64,000 bases of DNA from Streptococcus australis (GTDB taxonomy: Bacteria > Bacillota > Bacilli > Lactobacillales > Streptococcaceae). Numbering within the stretch: the stretch's first letter is position 1; each line of letters begins with the position of its first letter. Made by a program: the position numbers and the translations under genes. Where the stretch lies: NCBI RefSeq assembly GCF_003943615.1, contig NZ_RJPZ01000003.1:38135-102134 (forward strand), read 5' to 3'. Below are positions 47,335 through 58,044 of this stretch, piece by piece. The notes beneath the pieces were generated by a model. That model searched no databases, was not told the DNA's origin, and saw nothing but the letters and a program-made list of their open reading frames with translations.

Positions 47335-49017
47335 ATGGCATATACCTTAAAACCTGAAGAAGTTGGTGTTTTCGCCATTGGAGGTCTCGGGGAAATTGGT
47401 AAAAATACCTATGGGATTGAATACCAAGACGAAATCATCATTGTAGATGCTGGGATCAAGTTCCCTGAAGATGATTTGTTAGGGATTGATTACGTTATTC
47501 CTGACTATTCCTATATCGTTGAAAATATCGACCGTGTCAAAGGGGTCTTGATTACTCACGGACACGAAGACCATATCGGAGGAATTCCCTTCCTCTTGAA
47601 GCAAGCCAATGTACCCATCTATGCGGGACCTTTGGCCCTAGCCCTTATTCGTGGAAAATTGGAAGAGCATGGCCTCCTTCGTGGTGCTAAACTCTATGAA
47701 ATCAACCAAAATACGGAGTTGACCTTTAAGCATATTAAAGCGACCTTCTTCCGTACGACCCACTCTATTCCAGAACCTTTGGGGATCGTTCTACACACGC
47801 CTCAAGGGAAAATTGTCTGCACGGGAGACTTTAAATTTGACTTTACTCCAGTTGGTGAGCCGGCCGATCTGCACCGGATGGCCGCTCTAGGAGAGGAAGG
47901 CGTCCTCTGTCTTCTTTCTGACTCAACCAATGCGGAAGTCCCAACCTTTACCAACTCTGAAAAAGTCGTTGGCCAATCCATTATGAAGATTATCGAAGGC
48001 ATTCATGGACGCATCATCTTTGCTTCCTTCGCCTCAAACATCTTCCGTCTCCAACAGGCTGCAGATGCCGCTGTTAAAACTGGCCGTAAGATTGTTGTCT
48101 TTGGACGCTCGATGGAAAAAGCCATTGTCAACGGGATTGAGCTGGGCTATATCAAGGTACCACCTGGAACAATTATTGAACCAAGTGAGATCAAAGACTA
48201 CCCGGCAAACGAAATCCTCATTATGTGTACAGGGAGCCAAGGGGAGCCAATGGCGGCACTATCTCGTATCGCTAATGGAACCCACCGCCAAGTGCAATTG
48301 CAACCGGGTGATACCGTTATCTTCTCATCTAGTCCGATTCCTGGCAACACAACTAGCGTCAACCGCCTGATCAACATCATCTCTGAAGCAGGAGTCGATG
48401 TCATCCACGGTAAGATTAACAATATCCATACCTCAGGACACGGTGGTCAACAAGAACAAAAACTTATGTTGCGCTTGATCAAACCAAAATACTTCATGCC
48501 TGTCCACGGTGAGTACCGTATGCAGAAGATTCATGCTGGACTTGCTCGTGATTGCGGAGTAGAAAAGGATAACATCTTCATCATGAGCAACGGTGATGTC
48601 CTTGCCCTCACAGCCAACTCGGCTCGTATCGCAGGAAGCTTCAATGCCCAAGATATCTATGTCGACGGAAATCGCATCGGAGAAATCGGAGCTGCTGTCC
48701 TTCGTGACCGCAAAGATTTATCAGAAGACGGTGTCGTTCTAGCTGTTGCGACAGTTGACTTCAAGTCAAAAATGATTTTAGCTGGACCAGATATTCTCAG
48801 CCGTGGCTTCATCTATATGAGAGAGTCCGGTGATCTGATCCGTGAAAGTCAACGTATCCTCTTCAACGCTATCCGAATCGCCTTGAAGAACAAAGATGCC
48901 AACATTCAAACCGTACACGGTGCTATTGTCAATGCCCTCCGTCCTTTCCTTTACGAAAGTACGGAACGTGAACCCATCATCATCCCGATGATTTTGACAC
49001 CAGATGAAGAAAATTAA
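47335..49017 (+). CDS. rnjA: Ribonuclease J1
   Basis: 560 residues. Metallo-beta-lactamase/beta-CASP fold: the metal motif is His75-Gly-His-Glu-Asp-His80 (LITHGHEDH), with more ligands in FRTTHSIPE and CTGDFKFD, and the C-terminal GEYRMQKIH in the CASP domain. It is a 5'-3' exonuclease and endonuclease for mRNA decay and 16S maturation. Forms an operon with rpoY, coupling RNA polymerase and RNA turnover. It is followed by a 174-bp repeat. Confidence 0.97.
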   Translation: MAYTLKPEEVGVFAIGGLGEIGKNTYGIEYQDEIIIVDAGIKFPEDDLLGIDYVIPDYSYIVENIDRVKGVLITHGHEDHIGGIPFLLKQANVPIYAGPLALALIRGKLEEHGLLRGAKLYEINQNTELTFKHIKATFFRTTHSIPEPLGIVLHTPQGKIVCTGDFKFDFTPVGEPADLHRMAALGEEGVLCLLSDSTNAEVPTFTNSEKVVGQSIMKIIEGIHGRIIFASFASNIFRLQQAADAAVKTGRKIVVFGRSMEKAIVNGIELGYIKVPPGTIIEPSEIKDYPANEILIMCTGSQGEPMAALSRIANGTHRQVQLQPGDTVIFSSSPIPGNTTSVNRLINIISEAGVDVIHGKINNIHTSGHGGQQEQKLMLRLIKPKYFMPVHGEYRMQKIHAGLARDCGVEKDNIFIMSNGDVLALTANSARIAGSFNAQDIYVDGNRIGEIGAAVLRDRKDLSEDGVVLAVATVDFKSKMILAGPDILSRGFIYMRESGDLIRESQRILFNAIRIALKNKDANIQTVHGAIVNALRPFLYESTEREPIIIPMILTPDEEN

Positions 49018-49028
49018 GTAAAAAGAAT

Positions 49029-49202
49029 GAGGCTGGGACAAAAGTCCTAGCCTCTCAATTGTCTTTGGATTGTCGGCAAGGCGCAGTGGTTGAGTGGGCT
49101 CTACTACGCTGATTTCATCAGCTTTTACAGCCTTACTCAACTGTGCGGAGATAGGATGACGAAATCGAATTCTAACGAATGACCGATTTCTGTTCCACTC
49201 TC
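49029..49202. repeat. MITE-like 175-bp intergenic repeat, copy 2 (inverted)
   Basis: Reverse-complement match of 35198-35372 over its full length with only scattered differences by eye. GAGGCTGGGACAAAAGT at the left end pairs with the right end. Placed just after the rnjA stop, so it may end or shape the transcript. Confidence 0.85.
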
Positions 49203-49216
49203 ATTTTCTATCTATG

Positions 49217-49252
49217 AAAAATGAGCCAGGTAATCAAACCTAGCTCATTTTT
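49217..49252. terminator. Bidirectional terminator, rnjA / glnA
   Basis: AAAAATGAGCCAGG / CCTAGCTCATTTTT around an 8-nt loop. Confidence 0.85.
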
Positions 49253-49264
49253 GTATGGATTTGC

Positions 49265-50611
49265 TTAATACAAGTCCAAGTAGTTATCAATTTCCCATTG
49301 TGAAACGAAGGTTGCATAGCTTGCCCACTCGATGCGTTTGGCTTCTAAGAAGCTCGTGTAGATGTGTTCACCAAGAGCATCCTTAACGACTTCATCTTCT
49401 GTCAAAGCTTTCAAAGCATTGTGAAGAGTAGATGGAAGGTCAGTGATTCCAGCTTCTTTACGCTCTTCAGCTGTCATGATGTAAATATTTTCTTCGATAG
49501 GAGCAGGTGCTTCGATTTTATTCTCAATCCCATGCAAACCAACTTCCAAAAGAACAGCCATCGCAATATATGGGTTAGCCATCGGATCTACTGAGCGCAA
49601 TTCCAAACGTGTTCCCATCCCACGAGTAGCTGGTACACGAACCAATGGGGAACGGTTGCGGCCAGCCCAAGCAATATAGACGGGTGCTTCATAGCCTGGA
49701 ACCAAACGTTTGTAGGAGTTGACAGTCGGGTTCATGATGGCTGTGTAGTTGTAAGCGTGCTTGATCAAACCGCCAAGGAAGTGATAAGCTGTTTCTGACA
49801 ACTGCATTCCTTTTGGATCATTTGGATCAAAGAAGGCGTTGTTCCCTTCGGCATCAAACAAGGACATATTGCAGTGCATACCGGAACCAGCGATCCCAAA
49901 TTTTGGTTTAGCCATAAAGGTAGCATACAAACCATGTTTGCGAGCAATGGTTTTTACAACGAGTTTAAAGATTTGAATCTTGTCACAAGCGCGAAGAACT
50001 TCATCGTACTTAAAGTCAATTTCATGCTGACCTACAGCGACTTCATGGTGACTGGCTTCTACCTCAAATCCCATTTGAGTTAAGACATTGACGATTTCAC
50101 GACGAGTGTTATCCGCAAGGTCTGTAGGCGCCAAATCAAAATAGCCACCCTTGTCATTCACTTCAAGAGTTGGGTCTCCATTTTCATCCAGTTTAAAGAG
50201 GAAGAACTCTGGCTCTGGTCCAAGGTTGAACGATTTGAAGCCAACTTCTTCCATGTGACGAAGGGCACGTTTGAGGTTTCCACGTGGATCTCCTGCAAAT
50301 GGTTCCCCTTCTGTTGTATAGACATCACAAATCAAGCCTGCGACACTACCGTTCTCATCTCCCCAAGGGAAAACAGTCCAAGAGTCCAAGTCAGGATAGA
50401 GATACATATCAGACTCATTAATCCGAACAAACCCTTCGATAGAAGATCCATCAAACATGGCCTTATTTGAAAGAACCTTTTCCAACTGTTCATCTGTTGC
50501 TGGAATTTCAACGTTTTTCATGGTCCCTAAGATATCTGAGAACATCAACCGAATAAAGGTTACGTTTTTTTCTTTGACTTCGCGACGAATATCTTCAACA
50601 GTAATTGACAT
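49265..50611 (-). CDS. glnA: Glutamine synthetase, type I
   Basis: 448 residues, the GSI-alpha length without an adenylylation loop. Landmarks: FMFSD-type N-terminus ([16 protein letters not shown]), the GSSIEGF region near 55, the ATP-binding [12 protein letters not shown], and the [13 protein letters not shown] glutamate-site. It condenses ammonium and glutamate. In Gram-positives it also signals nitrogen state by binding GlnR. Cotranscribed with glnR, 41 bp upstream. Confidence 0.97.
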   Translation of the reverse strand: MSITVEDIRREVKEKNVTFIRLMFSDILGTMKNVEIPATDEQLEKVLSNKAMFDGSSIEGFVRINESDMYLYPDLDSWTVFPWGDENGSVAGLICDVYTTEGEPFAGDPRGNLKRALRHMEEVGFKSFNLGPEPEFFLFKLDENGDPTLEVNDKGGYFDLAPTDLADNTRREIVNVLTQMGFEVEASHHEVAVGQHEIDFKYDEVLRACDKIQIFKLVVKTIARKHGLYATFMAKPKFGIAGSGMHCNMSLFDAEGNNAFFDPNDPKGMQLSETAYHFLGGLIKHAYNYTAIMNPTVNSYKRLVPGYEAPVYIAWAGRNRSPLVRVPATRGMGTRLELRSVDPMANPYIAMAVLLEVGLHGIENKIEAPAPIEENIYIMTAEERKEAGITDLPSTLHNALKALTEDEVVKDALGEHIYTSFLEAKRIEWASYATFVSQWEIDNYLDLY

Positions 50612-50652
50612 GTGTGTCTCCTTATGAATAAAGCAATAAGTAAAAAGAATGA

Positions 50653-51018
50653 TCAGCGTAACTGACCATATGGCGATGAGGTCGTATGAAAGCGACTTTG
50701 CTGAAGAATGTCGCGATGAAGGGCCTTGCGAACTTCCTTCTCGCTAACTACCTTGGCAGCTTGGCGTTTAGCTTCTTTCTCAGCAATCCGTTTTTTAATT
50801 CCTGCAATATTAAGGCCTTCAGATAAGTAATCCTTAATCTCCAACAGGCGGTCCATATCGTTGAGAGAAAACATCCGACGATTGCCCTCTGTACGATCTG
50901 GAGTAATGAGTTGTTGGTCTTCGTAGTAGCGAATCTGACGAGCTGTTAAATCTGTCAATTTCATAACACTACCAATCGGAAAGACCGCTAACGTTCGTCT
51001 TAATTCCTTTTCTTTCAT
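50653..51018 (-). CDS. glnR: Glutamine synthetase repressor GlnR
   Basis: 121 residues. MerR-like winged helix ([33 protein letters not shown]) and a short C-terminal tail that senses GlnA feedback-bound complex. It represses glnRA and other nitrogen genes under glutamine-rich conditions. The ATG at 51018 follows AAAGGGGG; an extension of 11 residues to 51051 has no support. Promoter and a perfect GlnR box lie upstream. Confidence 0.95.
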   Translation of the reverse strand: MKEKELRRTLAVFPIGSVMKLTDLTARQIRYYEDQQLITPDRTEGNRRMFSLNDMDRLLEIKDYLSEGLNIAGIKKRIAEKEAKRQAAKVVSEKEVRKALHRDILQQSRFHTTSSPYGQLR

Positions 51019-51039
51019 ACAAGACCCCCTTTCTATTCT

Positions 51040-51092
51040 ATTATAACGCAAAAAAAACCGATGTCAAGATTAAAATGTTATATAATCTCACA
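51040..51092 (-). promoter_or_regulatory. glnR promoter and GlnR box
   Basis: Minus-strand TTGACA (51062-51067), a 16-bp spacer, TATAAT (51040-51045). TGTTATATAATCTCACA at 51076-51092 fits the GlnR consensus TGTNA-N7-TNACA exactly and sits just upstream of the -35, overlapping the last codons of the FUSC gene (stop from 51088). Confidence 0.85.
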
Positions 51093-51621
51093 TGGTTTTT
51101 TTTCTTTCATTTATAAAATCCCGAATGCGATCCACATCTGAATTGACTAAAATCGCAATAAAGACTCCGATAAAGGTTTCAAAGATGCGTGCAAAAACAT
51201 ATAAGAAGGTTTCTCCCGTAGGAATGGAGAGGGTGATGATCAACATGGCTGAAACACCACCGATGATTCCAGCTTTGTTGTTCATGGCGACATTTGTCAT
51301 AATGGTTAGCATGGTCGCAATGGGCACAAAAATCAGTGTGACCCAAAAAGCATCGTGGAAGAGGATCTTGATCATAAAGAAAAGTAGAGCATAAAAACCA
51401 CCGATGCTGTTGCCCATCACACGCGAAGCACCGAAGTGAACACTCTTATCAAAATCTTCTCTCAAGCTAAAGACAGCTGTCAGTGCCCCAATCTGCAAGC
51501 CCCGCCAACCAAAGATACCAAAAATCAATAGAACCAGAAAAACGGCTATCCCTGTTTTGAAGGTCCGCATTCCCAATCGAAATTTGGAACGGTCAAATTT
51601 ATGTCGTTTAAAGTAATCCAT
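51088..51621 (-). CDS. FUSC/aromatic acid exporter-like membrane protein
   Basis: 177 residues. An N-terminal basic segment (MDYFKRHKFDRSKFRLGMRTFKTGIAV) precedes about six helices (FLVLLIFGIFGWRGLQIGALTAVFSL, ASRVMGNSIGGFYALLFFMI), a pattern of FUSC/ArAE small half-transporters (DUF939-like). No C-terminal cytosolic part. Substrate unknown. The GlnR box overlaps its 3' end, so it may be cotranscribed with or insulated from glnR. Confidence 0.8.
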   Translation of the reverse strand: MDYFKRHKFDRSKFRLGMRTFKTGIAVFLVLLIFGIFGWRGLQIGALTAVFSLREDFDKSVHFGASRVMGNSIGGFYALLFFMIKILFHDAFWVTLIFVPIATMLTIMTNVAMNNKAGIIGGVSAMLIITLSIPTGETFLYVFARIFETFIGVFIAILVNSDVDRIRDFINERKKTM

Positions 51622-51719
51622 TGTCCCCTATCTTTCTATCTCTTTTATTCTAACATATTTCCAGAAAGGTTCAAGCAGGGAAATGAGGAATATCTGGCTC
51701 CCTTCTACTCTCGTCCAAT

Positions 51720-51747
51720 AGAAAAAGCACCTTTCGGTACTTTTTCT
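51720..51747. terminator. pgk terminator
   Basis: AGAAAAAG-ACC, loop TTTC, GGT-CTTTTTCT with a single mismatch. Works on both strands. Confidence 0.75.
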
Positions 51748-51767
51748 ATGGTTTATGAGGAACCGTC

Positions 51768-52967
51768 TTATTTTTCAGTCAAAGCTGCAAGTCCTGGAAG
51801 AACTTTACCTTCAAGGAGTTCCATTGATGCTCCACCACCAGTAGAGATCCATGAGAACTTGTCTGCACGACCAAGGTTGATCGCTGCAGCAGCTGAGTCA
51901 CCACCACCGATGATTGATTTAACGCCTGGTTGTTTAACGATAGCATCCATGACACCGATTGTACCAGCTTGGAAGTCAGGATTTTCAAATACACCCATAG
52001 GTCCGTTCCATACAACTGTTTTAGCACCAGTCAAAGCTTCGTCAAATTTAGCGATAGATTTAGGACCGATATCCAAACCAAGGAATCCTGGATCAACTGC
52101 TTCACCTTCAGTGTCTTTTACTTCAGTGTAGTCAGCAAATGCGTTCGCTTCTTTTGAGTCAACTGGCAAGATCAATTTGCCGTTTGCTTTTTCAAGAAGA
52201 GCTTTAGCAACATCCAATTTATCTTCTTCTACAAGTGAGTTACCGATTTCGATACCTTGTGCTTTGTAGAATGTGTAAGTCATCCCACCACCGATAAGAA
52301 CTTTATCAGCTTTTTCAAGCAAGTTTTCGATAACACCAATCTTGTCTGAAACTTTTGAACCACCAAGGATAGCCACAAATGGACGTTCTGGAGCTTCAAC
52401 TGCTTCTTGGATGTAGGCAATTTCGTTTTCAAGAAGGAATCCAGCAACAGCTTTTTCAACGTTTGCTGAGATACCAACGTTAGATGCGTGTGCACGGTGA
52501 GCTGTACCGAATGCATCGTTTACGAAGATACCATCTCCAAGTGATGCCCAGTATTTACCAAGTTCAGGATCGTTTTTAGATTCTTTCTTGCCGTCAACAT
52601 CTTCGAAACGAGTGTTTTCAACCAAAAGAACTTGTCCATCTTCAAGAGCGTTGATCGCTGCTTCCAATTCAGCACCACGAGTAACACCTGGAAGGAAAGC
52701 AACATCTTGACCCAATTTAGCAGCCAAGTCAGCAGCTACAGGAGCAAGGGATTTCCCTTCTTTATCAGCTTCTTCTTTTACACGTCCAAGGTGAGAGAAG
52801 AGGATTGCACGTCCGCCTTGCTCAAGAATGTACTTGATTGTTGGAAGAGCAGCAGTGATACGGTTGTCGTTTGTGATCACGCCATCTTTTACAGGAACGT
52901 TGAAGTCAACACGAACGAGAACTTTTTTCCCTTTCAAGTCAACGTCTTTAACAGTCAATTTTGCCAT
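51768..52967 (-). CDS. pgk: Phosphoglycerate kinase
   Basis: 399 residues. N-terminal [14 protein letters not shown] signature and the C-terminal nucleotide-binding [13 protein letters not shown] and [13 protein letters not shown] blocks are intact. Makes ATP from 1,3-bisphosphoglycerate. Codon bias is strong, as for glycolysis genes. Gap is separate (about 550 bp upstream), with degenerate sequence between. Confidence 0.97.
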   Translation of the reverse strand: MAKLTVKDVDLKGKKVLVRVDFNVPVKDGVITNDNRITAALPTIKYILEQGGRAILFSHLGRVKEEADKEGKSLAPVAADLAAKLGQDVAFLPGVTRGAELEAAINALEDGQVLLVENTRFEDVDGKKESKNDPELGKYWASLGDGIFVNDAFGTAHRAHASNVGISANVEKAVAGFLLENEIAYIQEAVEAPERPFVAILGGSKVSDKIGVIENLLEKADKVLIGGGMTYTFYKAQGIEIGNSLVEEDKLDVAKALLEKANGKLILPVDSKEANAFADYTEVKDTEGEAVDPGFLGLDIGPKSIAKFDEALTGAKTVVWNGPMGVFENPDFQAGTIGVMDAIVKQPGVKSIIGGGDSAAAAINLGRADKFSWISTGGGASMELLEGKVLPGLAALTEK

Positions 52968-53056
52968 TGGATATGACTCCTTCTATTTTTAATACATGAT
53001 AATTATATCACAAAAGCTGTAAAAGAGGTAGAAAAATCCAATGCTTTTCCCTCTAA

Positions 53057-53085
53057 TTGACAGTCCTATCCAAAGAACCTATAAT
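53057..53085 (+). promoter_or_regulatory. Consensus promoter of a 29-codon ORF
   Basis: TTGACA (53057-53062), a 17-bp spacer, TATAAT (53080-53085), a perfect sigma-A promoter. A start codon with GGAGA lies 23 bp downstream. Confidence 0.8.
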
Positions 53086-53107
53086 AGGATAAAAAATGGA
53101 GAACAAG

Positions 53108-53197
53108 ATGAAACAAGAATTATCCACTCAACAAAAAGAAGTTGATAAAGATTTAAATATCCTAAAACTTTTCACCTTCCTTTGTAATGTCTTTTAA
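53108..53197 (+). CDS. Possible small peptide gene (29 aa)
   Basis: ATG with GGAGA at 5 bp opens a 29-codon frame. The peptide starts MKQELSTQQKEVDKDLN and ends in a hydrophobic LKLFTFLCNVF with one cysteine. A charged head and hydrophobic tail are seen in short secreted or membrane peptides, but it could also be the stub of a decayed gene, because the next 250 bp are full of stops. No terminator was recognised after it. Confidence 0.35.
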   Translation: MKQELSTQQKEVDKDLNILKLFTFLCNVF

Positions 53198-53331
53198 GCT
53201 CTTTTCAACAGAATCCAACCTCCTTTGACAGGTACGAGGGGTCTGAATCTTTTAGCCAGTCAGGCCAGAAGATCATCGCTAGAAAGATAGGGTTGTACTT
53301 CTTCCCAGCTTAGAGGGACTTCAGAGCGATG
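53194..53331 (-). pseudogene. Degenerate coding remnant, origin unknown
   Basis: One minus-strand frame gives coding-looking sequence (SEVPLSWEEVQPYLSSDD, then after a stop at 53260-53262 RFRPLVPVKGGWILLKRA) with further stops on both sides. The source protein was not recognised. Apart from this, the mini-ORF and the promoter, the 52968-53523 gap shows nothing. Confidence 0.3.
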
Positions 53332-53485
53332 TTAGAAGAATTTAATCTCCCCTTTCAGGAGCATGCTCTGGATTTGTCCTTGCTAAAACTGCTTATGTAA
53401 CATCTGCCCTTAGTCAAGAATACGATAATCTCATCGATTCATCACTTCATTACATATAGTATTAGACCATAACTTTAAAAAGAAA

Positions 53486-53513
53486 AAAAGAGGAGGGAAC
53501 CCTCCTCTTTTCA
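53486..53513 (-). terminator. gap terminator
   Basis: Minus-strand AAGAGGAGGG / CCCTCCTCTT stem followed by TTTTTT. Confidence 0.85.
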
Positions 53514-53523
53514 TACACATGAA

Positions 53524-54534
53524 TTATTTAGCAATTTTTGCGAAGTATTCAAGAGTACGTACAAGTTGTGCAGTGTAAGACATTTCGTTGTCATACCATG
53601 AAACAACTTTAACCAATTGTTTACCATCAACGTCAAGAACTTTAGTTTGAGTTGCGTCAAACAATGAACCGTAAGCCATACCTACGATATCTGAAGATAC
53701 GATTGGATCTTCTGTGTAACCGTATGATTCGTTAGCTGCTGCTTTCATAGCTGCGTTCACTTCATCAACAGTAACGTTCTTTTCAAGAACTGCAACCAAT
53801 TCAGTAACTGATCCAGTTGGAGTTGGAACGCGTTGTGCAGATCCGTCCAATTTACCGTTCAATTCTGGGATTACAAGACCGATAGCTTTAGCAGCACCAG
53901 TTGAGTTAGGAACGATGTTAGCTGCACCAGCGCGAGCACGACGAAGGTCACCACCACGGTGTGGTCCGTCAAGGATCATTTGGTCACCAGTGTAAGCGTG
54001 GATAGTAGTCATCAATCCTTCTACAACACCAAAGTTATCTTGAAGAGCTTTAGCCATTGGTGCCAAGCAGTTTGTAGTACATGAAGCACCTGAGATAACT
54101 GTTTCAGTACCATCAAGAATGTCGTGGTTAGTGTTAAATACAACTGTTTTAACGTCGTTTCCACCAGGAGCAGTGATAACAACTTTCTTAGCTCCACCTG
54201 GGTGCAAGTGTTTTTCAGCAGCTTCTTTCTTAGCAAAGAAACCAGTTGCTTCAAGAACGATTTCTACACCGTCGTTAGCCCAGTCGATTTGTTCTGGATC
54301 ACGTTCAGCAGAAACTTTAACGAATTTACCGTTAACTTCGAATCCACCTTCTTTAACTTCCACAGTACCGTCGAAACGACCTTGAGTTGTGTCATATTTC
54401 AACAAATGTGCAAGCATAACTGGATCTGTAAGGTCGTTGATGCGAGTAACTTCAACACCTTCTACGTTTTGGATACGACGGAAAGCAAGACGACCGATAC
54501 GACCGAAACCGTTAATACCAACTTTAACTACCAT
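53524..54534 (-). CDS. gap: Glyceraldehyde-3-phosphate dehydrogenase
   Basis: 336 residues. NAD-binding [13 protein letters not shown], catalytic Cys152 in [13 protein letters not shown], and the [11 protein letters not shown]-terminus. Central glycolytic enzyme, often also found on the streptococcal surface (Plr). The ATG at 54534 is preceded by AAGGAGG; an extension of 24 residues would run through the leader and is rejected. Codon bias strong. Confidence 0.98.
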   Translation of the reverse strand: MVVKVGINGFGRIGRLAFRRIQNVEGVEVTRINDLTDPVMLAHLLKYDTTQGRFDGTVEVKEGGFEVNGKFVKVSAERDPEQIDWANDGVEIVLEATGFFAKKEAAEKHLHPGGAKKVVITAPGGNDVKTVVFNTNHDILDGTETVISGASCTTNCLAPMAKALQDNFGVVEGLMTTIHAYTGDQMILDGPHRGGDLRRARAGAANIVPNSTGAAKAIGLVIPELNGKLDGSAQRVPTPTGSVTELVAVLEKNVTVDEVNAAMKAAANESYGYTEDPIVSSDIVGMAYGSLFDATQTKVLDVDGKQLVKVVSWYDNEMSYTAQLVRTLEYFAKIAK

Positions 54535-54620
54535 TCGTGATTTCCTCCTTATGAAAATCAAAAAATTTTTTATGTGAAAAGAGTAACTTGATAGGTTACA
54601 AATCATCTTTCAACAATATT

Positions 54621-54649
54621 ATTATATACTTTCTTCCCCTAAAATGCAA
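54621..54649 (-). promoter_or_regulatory. gap promoter
   Basis: Minus-strand TTGCAT (54644-54649), a 17-bp spacer, TATAAT (54621-54626). Leader about 80 nt. Confidence 0.8.
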
Positions 54650-54740
54650 CTGATTTCAGTAGGATTAGAAATATTACACAAACTTTCATATTCATTTTCA
54701 CTATCTCTTATGAGGAAGAGGAGTTGAACTCTTTCGAATC

Positions 54741-54772
54741 AAAAAAGCCTTCCTTCTAAGAGGAAAGCTTTT
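54741..54772 (-). terminator. fusA terminator
   Basis: Minus-strand AAAAGC-TTCCT / AGGAA-GCTTTTTT with a short loop. It separates fusA from gap. Confidence 0.75.
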
Positions 54773-54787
54773 AGCTAGACGGCAAAA

Positions 54788-56869
54788 TTATGCTTCACCT
54801 TTAGCTTTTTTAATGATTTCTTCTTGTACTGATTTCGGTACATCTTCGTAGTGGTCAAATACCATCATGAAGGTACCACGTCCTTGAGTTGCAGAACGAA
54901 GGACAGTAGCGTAACCGAACATTTCAGCAAGTGGTACATAAGCACGAACGATTTGGCTTGCACCGTGTGCTTCCATACCATCTACACGTCCACGACGAGC
55001 AGTTACGTGACCCATAACATCCCCAAGATTTTCTTCAGGAACTGTGATGGTTACAAGCATCATTGGTTCAAGGATAGCTGGTTGTGCTGATTTAGCTGCT
55101 TCTTTAAGGGCAAGAGATGCAGCGATTTTGAAGGCAGTTTCAGATGAGTCAACATCGTGGTATGAACCATCGTAAAGCTTCGCTTTCACGTCAACCATTG
55201 GGTAGCCAGCAAGAACACCGTTCGCCATAGATTCTTGAAGTCCTTTTTCTACTGCAGGGATGAATTCACGTGGAACCACACCACCGACGATTGCATTTTC
55301 GAACTCGAATCCTTTTCCTTCTTCGTTTGGAGTAAATTCGATCCAAACATCACCAAACTGACCTTTACCACCAGATTGACGTTTGAAGAATCCACGTGCT
55401 TGTGTAGAAGCGCGGAATGTTTCACGGTAAGATACTTGAGGAGCACCAACGTTTGCTTCAACCTTGAATTCACGTTTCATACGGTCAACAAGGACATCCA
55501 AGTGCAACTCACCCATACCAGAGATAACTGTTTCACCAGTTTCAGGGTTTGTTTCAACTCGGAATGTTGGATCTTCTTCAGCCAATTTTTGAAGGGCAAT
55601 ACCCATCTTGTCTTGGTCTGCTTTAGATTTAGGCTCAACCATCAATTGGATAACTGGTTCTGGAACTTCGATTGACTCAAGGATAACTTTTGCTTTTTCA
55701 TCTGTCAATGAGTCACCAGTTGTTGTATCTTTCAAACCAACAGCAGCTGCGATATCTCCAGAGTAAACTGTTTCGATTTCCATACGAGTGTTGGCGTGCA
55801 TTTGAAGGATACGTCCGATACGTTCACGTTTACCTTTAGTAGTGTTCAATACGTAAGAACCTGAGTTCAAGACACCTGAGTAAACACGGAAGAACGTCAA
55901 ACGACCTACGAATGGGTCAGTCATGATCTTGAAGGCAAGCGCTGCAAATGGCTCTTCGTCAGAGGCTGGACGTTCTACTTGTTCGTCTGTATCTGGGTCG
56001 ATACCTTTGATTGCTGGGATATCAAGCGGGCTTGGAAGGTAGTCAAGGACCGCATCCAACATCAATTGAACCCCTTTGTTCTTGAAGGCTGAACCACACA
56101 ATACTGGGAAGAATTCAACATTGATAGTCGCTTTACGGATACCAGCTTTCAATTCTTCGTTAGTGATTTCTTCACCTTCAAGGTATTTCATCATCAAGTC
56201 TTCGTCAGTTTCAGCAACTGCTTCAACTAATTTTTCACGGTATTCTTGAGCTTGTTCAAGGTATTCAGCTGGGATATCTTCTTCAAGAATATCTGTACCA
56301 AGGTCGTTGGTGTAGATTTCAGCTTTCATCTTGATCAAGTCGATGATTCCACGGAAGTCATCTTCTGAACCGATTGGCAATTGGATTGGGTGAGCATTTG
56401 CTTGAAGACGGTCGTGAAGAGTGCTTACTGAGTAAAGGAAGTCAGCACCGATTTTATCCATCTTGTTCGCAAATACGATACGAGGAACTCTGTATTCAGT
56501 TGCTTGGCGCCAAACAGTTTCTGTTTGAGGCTCAACACCTGATTGTGAGTCAAGAACGGTTACAGCACCGTCCAAAACGCGGAGTGAACGTTGAACTTCG
56601 ATTGTGAAGTCCACGTGTCCTGGTGTGTCGATGATGTTTACACGAGTGTCTTTCCATTGAGCTGTTGTAGCCGCAGAAGTGATAGTGATACCACGTTCTT
56701 GCTCTTGCTCCATCCAGTCCATTTGTGACGCACCTTCGTGAGTTTCACCAATTTTGTGAATCTTACCAGTGTAGTAAAGGATACGCTCAGTTGTAGTTGT
56801 CTTACCAGCATCGACGTGGGCCATGATACCGATATTACGAGTTTTTTCAAGTGAAAATTCGCGTGCCAT
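54788..56869 (-). CDS. fusA: Elongation factor G
   Basis: 693 residues. G1 [16 protein letters not shown]3 DTPGHVDF, G4 NKMD and the EF-G domain II to V layout are complete. Translocase of the ribosome. The ATG at 56869 ([12 protein letters not shown]) follows AGGAG; a 32-residue extension is rejected. Part of the str operon behind rpsL-rpsG but separated from rpsG by 268 bp with a terminator and a likely promoter. Positions relevant for fusidic acid resistance are not obviously altered, although no reference was compared. Confidence 0.98.
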   Translation of the reverse strand: MAREFSLEKTRNIGIMAHVDAGKTTTTERILYYTGKIHKIGETHEGASQMDWMEQEQERGITITSAATTAQWKDTRVNIIDTPGHVDFTIEVQRSLRVLDGAVTVLDSQSGVEPQTETVWRQATEYRVPRIVFANKMDKIGADFLYSVSTLHDRLQANAHPIQLPIGSEDDFRGIIDLIKMKAEIYTNDLGTDILEEDIPAEYLEQAQEYREKLVEAVAETDEDLMMKYLEGEEITNEELKAGIRKATINVEFFPVLCGSAFKNKGVQLMLDAVLDYLPSPLDIPAIKGIDPDTDEQVERPASDEEPFAALAFKIMTDPFVGRLTFFRVYSGVLNSGSYVLNTTKGKRERIGRILQMHANTRMEIETVYSGDIAAAVGLKDTTTGDSLTDEKAKVILESIEVPEPVIQLMVEPKSKADQDKMGIALQKLAEEDPTFRVETNPETGETVISGMGELHLDVLVDRMKREFKVEANVGAPQVSYRETFRASTQARGFFKRQSGGKGQFGDVWIEFTPNEEGKGFEFENAIVGGVVPREFIPAVEKGLQESMANGVLAGYPMVDVKAKLYDGSYHDVDSSETAFKIAASLALKEAAKSAQPAILEPMMLVTITVPEENLGDVMGHVTARRGRVDGMEAHGASQIVRAYVPLAEMFGYATVLRSATQGRGTFMMVFDHYEDVPKSVQEEIIKKAKGEA

Positions 56870-56923
56870 GAGGTTTTGTTCTCCTATATTTTTTATTTCT
56901 ATACTATTATAACATGATTTAAC

Positions 56924-56949
56924 AAAAACGGATAGGCAGGACCTACCCG
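56924..56949 (-). terminator. Terminator or attenuator between rpsG and fusA
   Basis: Minus-strand CGGGTAGG / CCTATCCG with loop TCCTG, then TTTTT. A TATAAT (minus) just downstream gives fusA a separate start, so the hairpin can reduce read-through from rpsG. Confidence 0.7.
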
Positions 56950-57034
56950 TTCTCAGTGTTCTCATGTATGTGTTGGTTTCAACTTACAAATAAGTTGAAT
57001 TGAACTAAAGAGCGGACCGAGCTCAATTGAACCC

Positions 57035-57133
57035 GGGCTAAAAGCTCGGAAAATAGATAAGCTTTCCTAGAATCTTTGATTCTGCGTCAAACTTCCTAAT
57101 TTTCAGTCGCTTTTTTAACGCCCTCAGTATCTT
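57035..57133 (-). repeat. Structured ~100-bp intergenic repeat, copy B (after rpsG)
   Basis: Matches 2388-2490 in order and orientation. The first hairpin is AGAATC-TTT-GATTCT, and a second is CCGGGCT-AAA-AGCTCGG next to an A/T tract. Placed right after the rpsG stop, as the other copy follows rpsO. Confidence 0.6.
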
Positions 57134-57137
57134 ATTC

Positions 57138-57608
57138 TTACCAGCGGAAGTGTGCGAAGGCACGGTTAGCTTCAGCCATACGGTGAGTGTCTTCACGTTT
57201 CTTAACAGCTGCACCAGTGTTGTTTGCAGCATCCAAGATTTCTTTAGCAAGGCGGTCAACCATTGTGTGCTCACCACGTTGACGAGCGATTGTTACCAAC
57301 CAACGAAGTCCAAGTGTTGTACGGCGTTCTGGACGAACTTCAACTGGGACTTGGTAGTTTGATCCACCAACACGACGTGCACGTACTTCAAGTACAGGCA
57401 TGATGTTTTCCATAGCTGTTTCAAATACTTCAAGTGCGTCATTTCCAGTAGCTTCTTTGATTTGCTCAAAAGCACCGTAAACGATTGAAGCTGCTGTACC
57501 ACGTTTACCATCAAGCATAACGCGGTTGATAAGACGAGTAACTAGTTGTGAATTGTAAAGCGGATCTGGCAATACGTCACGTTTTGGAGCTCTATTTTTA
57601 CGACTCAT
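57138..57608 (-). CDS. rpsG: 30S ribosomal protein S7
   Basis: 156 residues, exact family length; primary 16S-binding protein of the head. Conserved [29 protein letters not shown] and [24 protein letters not shown] blocks. 19 bp after rpsL, with GGGGA RBS. In many bacteria S7 is a feedback repressor of the str operon. Confidence 0.98.
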   Translation of the reverse strand: MSRKNRAPKRDVLPDPLYNSQLVTRLINRVMLDGKRGTAASIVYGAFEQIKEATGNDALEVFETAMENIMPVLEVRARRVGGSNYQVPVEVRPERRTTLGLRWLVTIARQRGEHTMVDRLAKEILDAANNTGAAVKKREDTHRMAEANRAFAHFRW

Positions 57609-57627
57609 TTCTCTTTATCCCCTTTCC

Positions 57628-58044
57628 TTATGCTTTTTTCGGACGTTTAGTACCGTATTTAGAACGGCCTTGTTTACGATCGTTAACACCTGCAGTATCA
57701 AGTGCACCACGAACGATATGGTAACGTACCCCTGGAAGGTCTTTTACACGTCCACCACGAAGAAGCACCACGCTGTGCTCTTGCAAGTTGTGTCCGATAC
57801 CTGGGATGTAGGCAGTAACTTCGATCAAGTTGCTCAAACGTACACGAGCAAATTTACGAAGGGCAGAGTTAGGTTTTTTAGGTGTCATAGTTCCAACACG
57901 AGTTGCTACACCACGTTTTTGTGGTGAAGAAACGTTTGTTTGAACTTTTTTATGACTGTTGTAACCAACGTTCAAAGCTGGTGATTTAGATTTTTCTACT
58001 TTTGATTTACGCGGTTTGCGAACCAATTGGTTAATTGTAGGCAT
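57628..58044 (-). CDS. rpsL: 30S ribosomal protein S12
   Basis: 138 residues. [16 protein letters not shown]-terminus and the decoding-site block [11 protein letters not shown], in which Lys56 is the wild-type residue for streptomycin sensitivity. It helps decoding accuracy at the A site. First gene of the str operon. RBS CAGGAG before ATG, with a 130-nt leader. Confidence 0.98.
   Translation of the reverse strand: MPTINQLVRKPRKSKVEKSKSPALNVGYNSHKKVQTNVSSPQKRGVATRVGTMTPKKPNSALRKFARVRLSNLIEVTAYIPGIGHNLQEHSVVLLRGGRVKDLPGVRYHIVRGALDTAGVNDRKQGRSKYGTKRPKKA

Noticed and set aside
54851-55675. Plus-strand ORFs opposite fusA
   Set aside because: Highly biased fusA codons leave long open antisense frames; Cys/Phe/Ser-rich products look artefactual.
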